A stretch of DNA of 19,906 nt from DATEPR01 sp036503065. GTDB taxonomy: Bacteria > Actinomycetota > Actinomycetes > Mycobacteriales > Pseudonocardiaceae. Each line of letters starts with the position of its first letter. The first letter of the stretch is position 1. This document shows, one piece after another, positions 19,312-19,906 of the stretch. A program made the translations under genes and the position numbers. The stretch spans positions 1 through 19,906 of the forward strand of contig DASXXM010000382.1 in the NCBI GenBank assembly GCA_036503065.1, in the 5' to 3' direction. The notes beneath the pieces are model-generated. The model made no database searches and was not told the DNA's origin. It worked only from the letters and a program-made list of their open reading frames with translations.

Positions 19312-19906
19312 ATGGGAACCCTGGTGCTGCTCCGCCACGGCGAGAGCGTGTGGAACGCCGAGAACCTGTTCACCGGCTGGGTAGACGTACCGCTGTCGGA
19401 CAAGGGCGAGTCGGAAGCCCGCCGCGGCGGCGAACTACTGGCCGAGACCGGGCTGCTGCCCGACCTGGTGCACACCTCCGTGCTACGCCGTGCCATCGCC
19501 ACCGCGAACATCGCGCTGGACCGCTGCGACCGCCACTGGATCCCGGTACGCCGCGACTGGCGCCTCAACGAGCGCCATTACGGTGCGCTGCAAGGAAAGA
19601 ACAAGAAGCAGACGCTCGAGCGGTACGGCGAGGACCAGTACATGCTGTGGCGCCGCTCCTACGACACCCCGCCGCCGCCCATCGACCCGGCGGACGAGTA
19701 CAGCCAGTCCGGCGACCCGCGCTACGCCTCCCTCGGCGCGAACCTGCCCCGCACGGAGTGTCTCGCCGACGTGGTGGCCCGCCTGCTGCCCTACTGGACG
19801 CAGGCCATCGTGCCCGACCTGCGTGCCGGCGCCACGGTCCTGCTGGCCGCGCACGGCAACTCGCTGCGCGCACTGGTCAAACACCTGGACGGCGTCTCGG
19901 ACACCG
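19312..19906 (+). CDS. gpmA: 2,3-bisphosphoglycerate-dependent phosphoglycerate mutase, N-terminal part
   Basis: The first 198 residues of a glycolytic/gluconeogenic enzyme interconverting 3- and 2-phosphoglycerate; the gene runs off the right edge (full length about 245-250). It has the histidine phosphatase motif LVLLRHGESVWN with phospho-acceptor His9, the GWVDVPLSDKGE block, LNERHYGALQGKNKKQTLER typical of dPGM, and the second catalytic His in LLAAHGNSLRALVKHL. The long dPGM-type middle and LNERHYG distinguish it from small phosphatases of the superfamily. ATG 19312 is the family-standard start; no strong Shine-Dalgarno sequence precedes it. It corresponds to Rv0489, which in mycobacteria is followed by senX3-regX3. 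Confidence 0.97.
   Translation, partial: MGTLVLLRHGESVWNAENLFTGWVDVPLSDKGESEARRGGELLAETGLLPDLVHTSVLRRAIATANIALDRCDRHWIPVRRDWRLNERHYGALQGKNKKQTLERYGEDQYMLWRRSYDTPPPPIDPADEYSQSGDPRYASLGANLPRTECLADVVARLLPYWTQAIVPDLRAGATVLLAAHGNSLRALVKHLDGVSDT

Overview
The window is high-GC DNA of an actinomycete. The evidence is GC-rich third codon positions, many GTG starts, mycothiol synthesis (MshA), a DasR-type chitinase operator, and strong gene-order similarity to Mycobacterium tuberculosis Rv0474-Rv0489. The saprophyte-like content (secreted chitinase, CGNR regulator, RiPP-type methyltransferase) suggests the Pseudonocardiales (Amycolatopsis/Kutzneria/Lentzea-like). That placement is inference.

Layout. 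1-74: start of a cold-shock protein (minus). 461-1663: lipoprotein L,D-transpeptidase. 1686-2240 (minus) and 2346-2726 (plus): divergent CGNR regulator and VOC-fold protein. 2781-3938 (minus): PCMT-like methyltransferase of the kind found in ATP-grasp/FxLD RiPP clusters, divergent from an XRE regulator, HbhA-like coiled-coil protein, DUF2516 membrane protein and YbaK deacylase (4065-6172). The XRE-HbhA-DUF2516 order matches Rv0474-Rv0476. About 590 bases without a convincing gene follow. Then come a DUF998 membrane protein and one long reading frame joining a DMT/NIPA-like transporter to a GT4 glycosyltransferase (7398-9425). 9501-11722 (minus): DUF2505, SAM methyltransferase, PurU. 11748-12824: MurB. 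12946-14274: chitinase with its own operator and terminator. 14323-15060 (minus): SDR (Rv0484c-like). 15170-17846: alpha/beta hydrolase, MshA and YbjN protein with stop/start overlaps. 17914-18849: DUF4349 lipoprotein. 18850-19311: intergenic region with five consecutive stem-loops. 19312-end: phosphoglycerate mutase (Rv0489-like), cut by the window edge.

The window is mainly a conserved cell-envelope and redox neighbourhood: peptidoglycan precursor synthesis (MurB), peptidoglycan cross-linking (L,D-transpeptidase), mycothiol (MshA), a surface/membrane coiled-coil protein (HbhA-like) and central metabolism (PurU, Gpm). Accessory genes are inserted into it: chitinase, VOC/CGNR pair, RiPP-type methyltransferase and transporter-glycosyltransferase. 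No phage, IS element, CRISPR array, tRNA or rRNA was seen.

The best candidates for something undescribed are the stem-loop cluster at 18869-19062 (G-rich loops on plus, C-rich 6C-RNA-like loops on minus), the transporter-glycosyltransferase fusion, and the RiPP-type methyltransferase without a visible cluster, sharing an operator region with the XRE-hbhA promoter. Several genes also have a TANNNT -10 box 6-8 bases before the start codon and no Shine-Dalgarno sequence, pointing to leaderless mRNAs.
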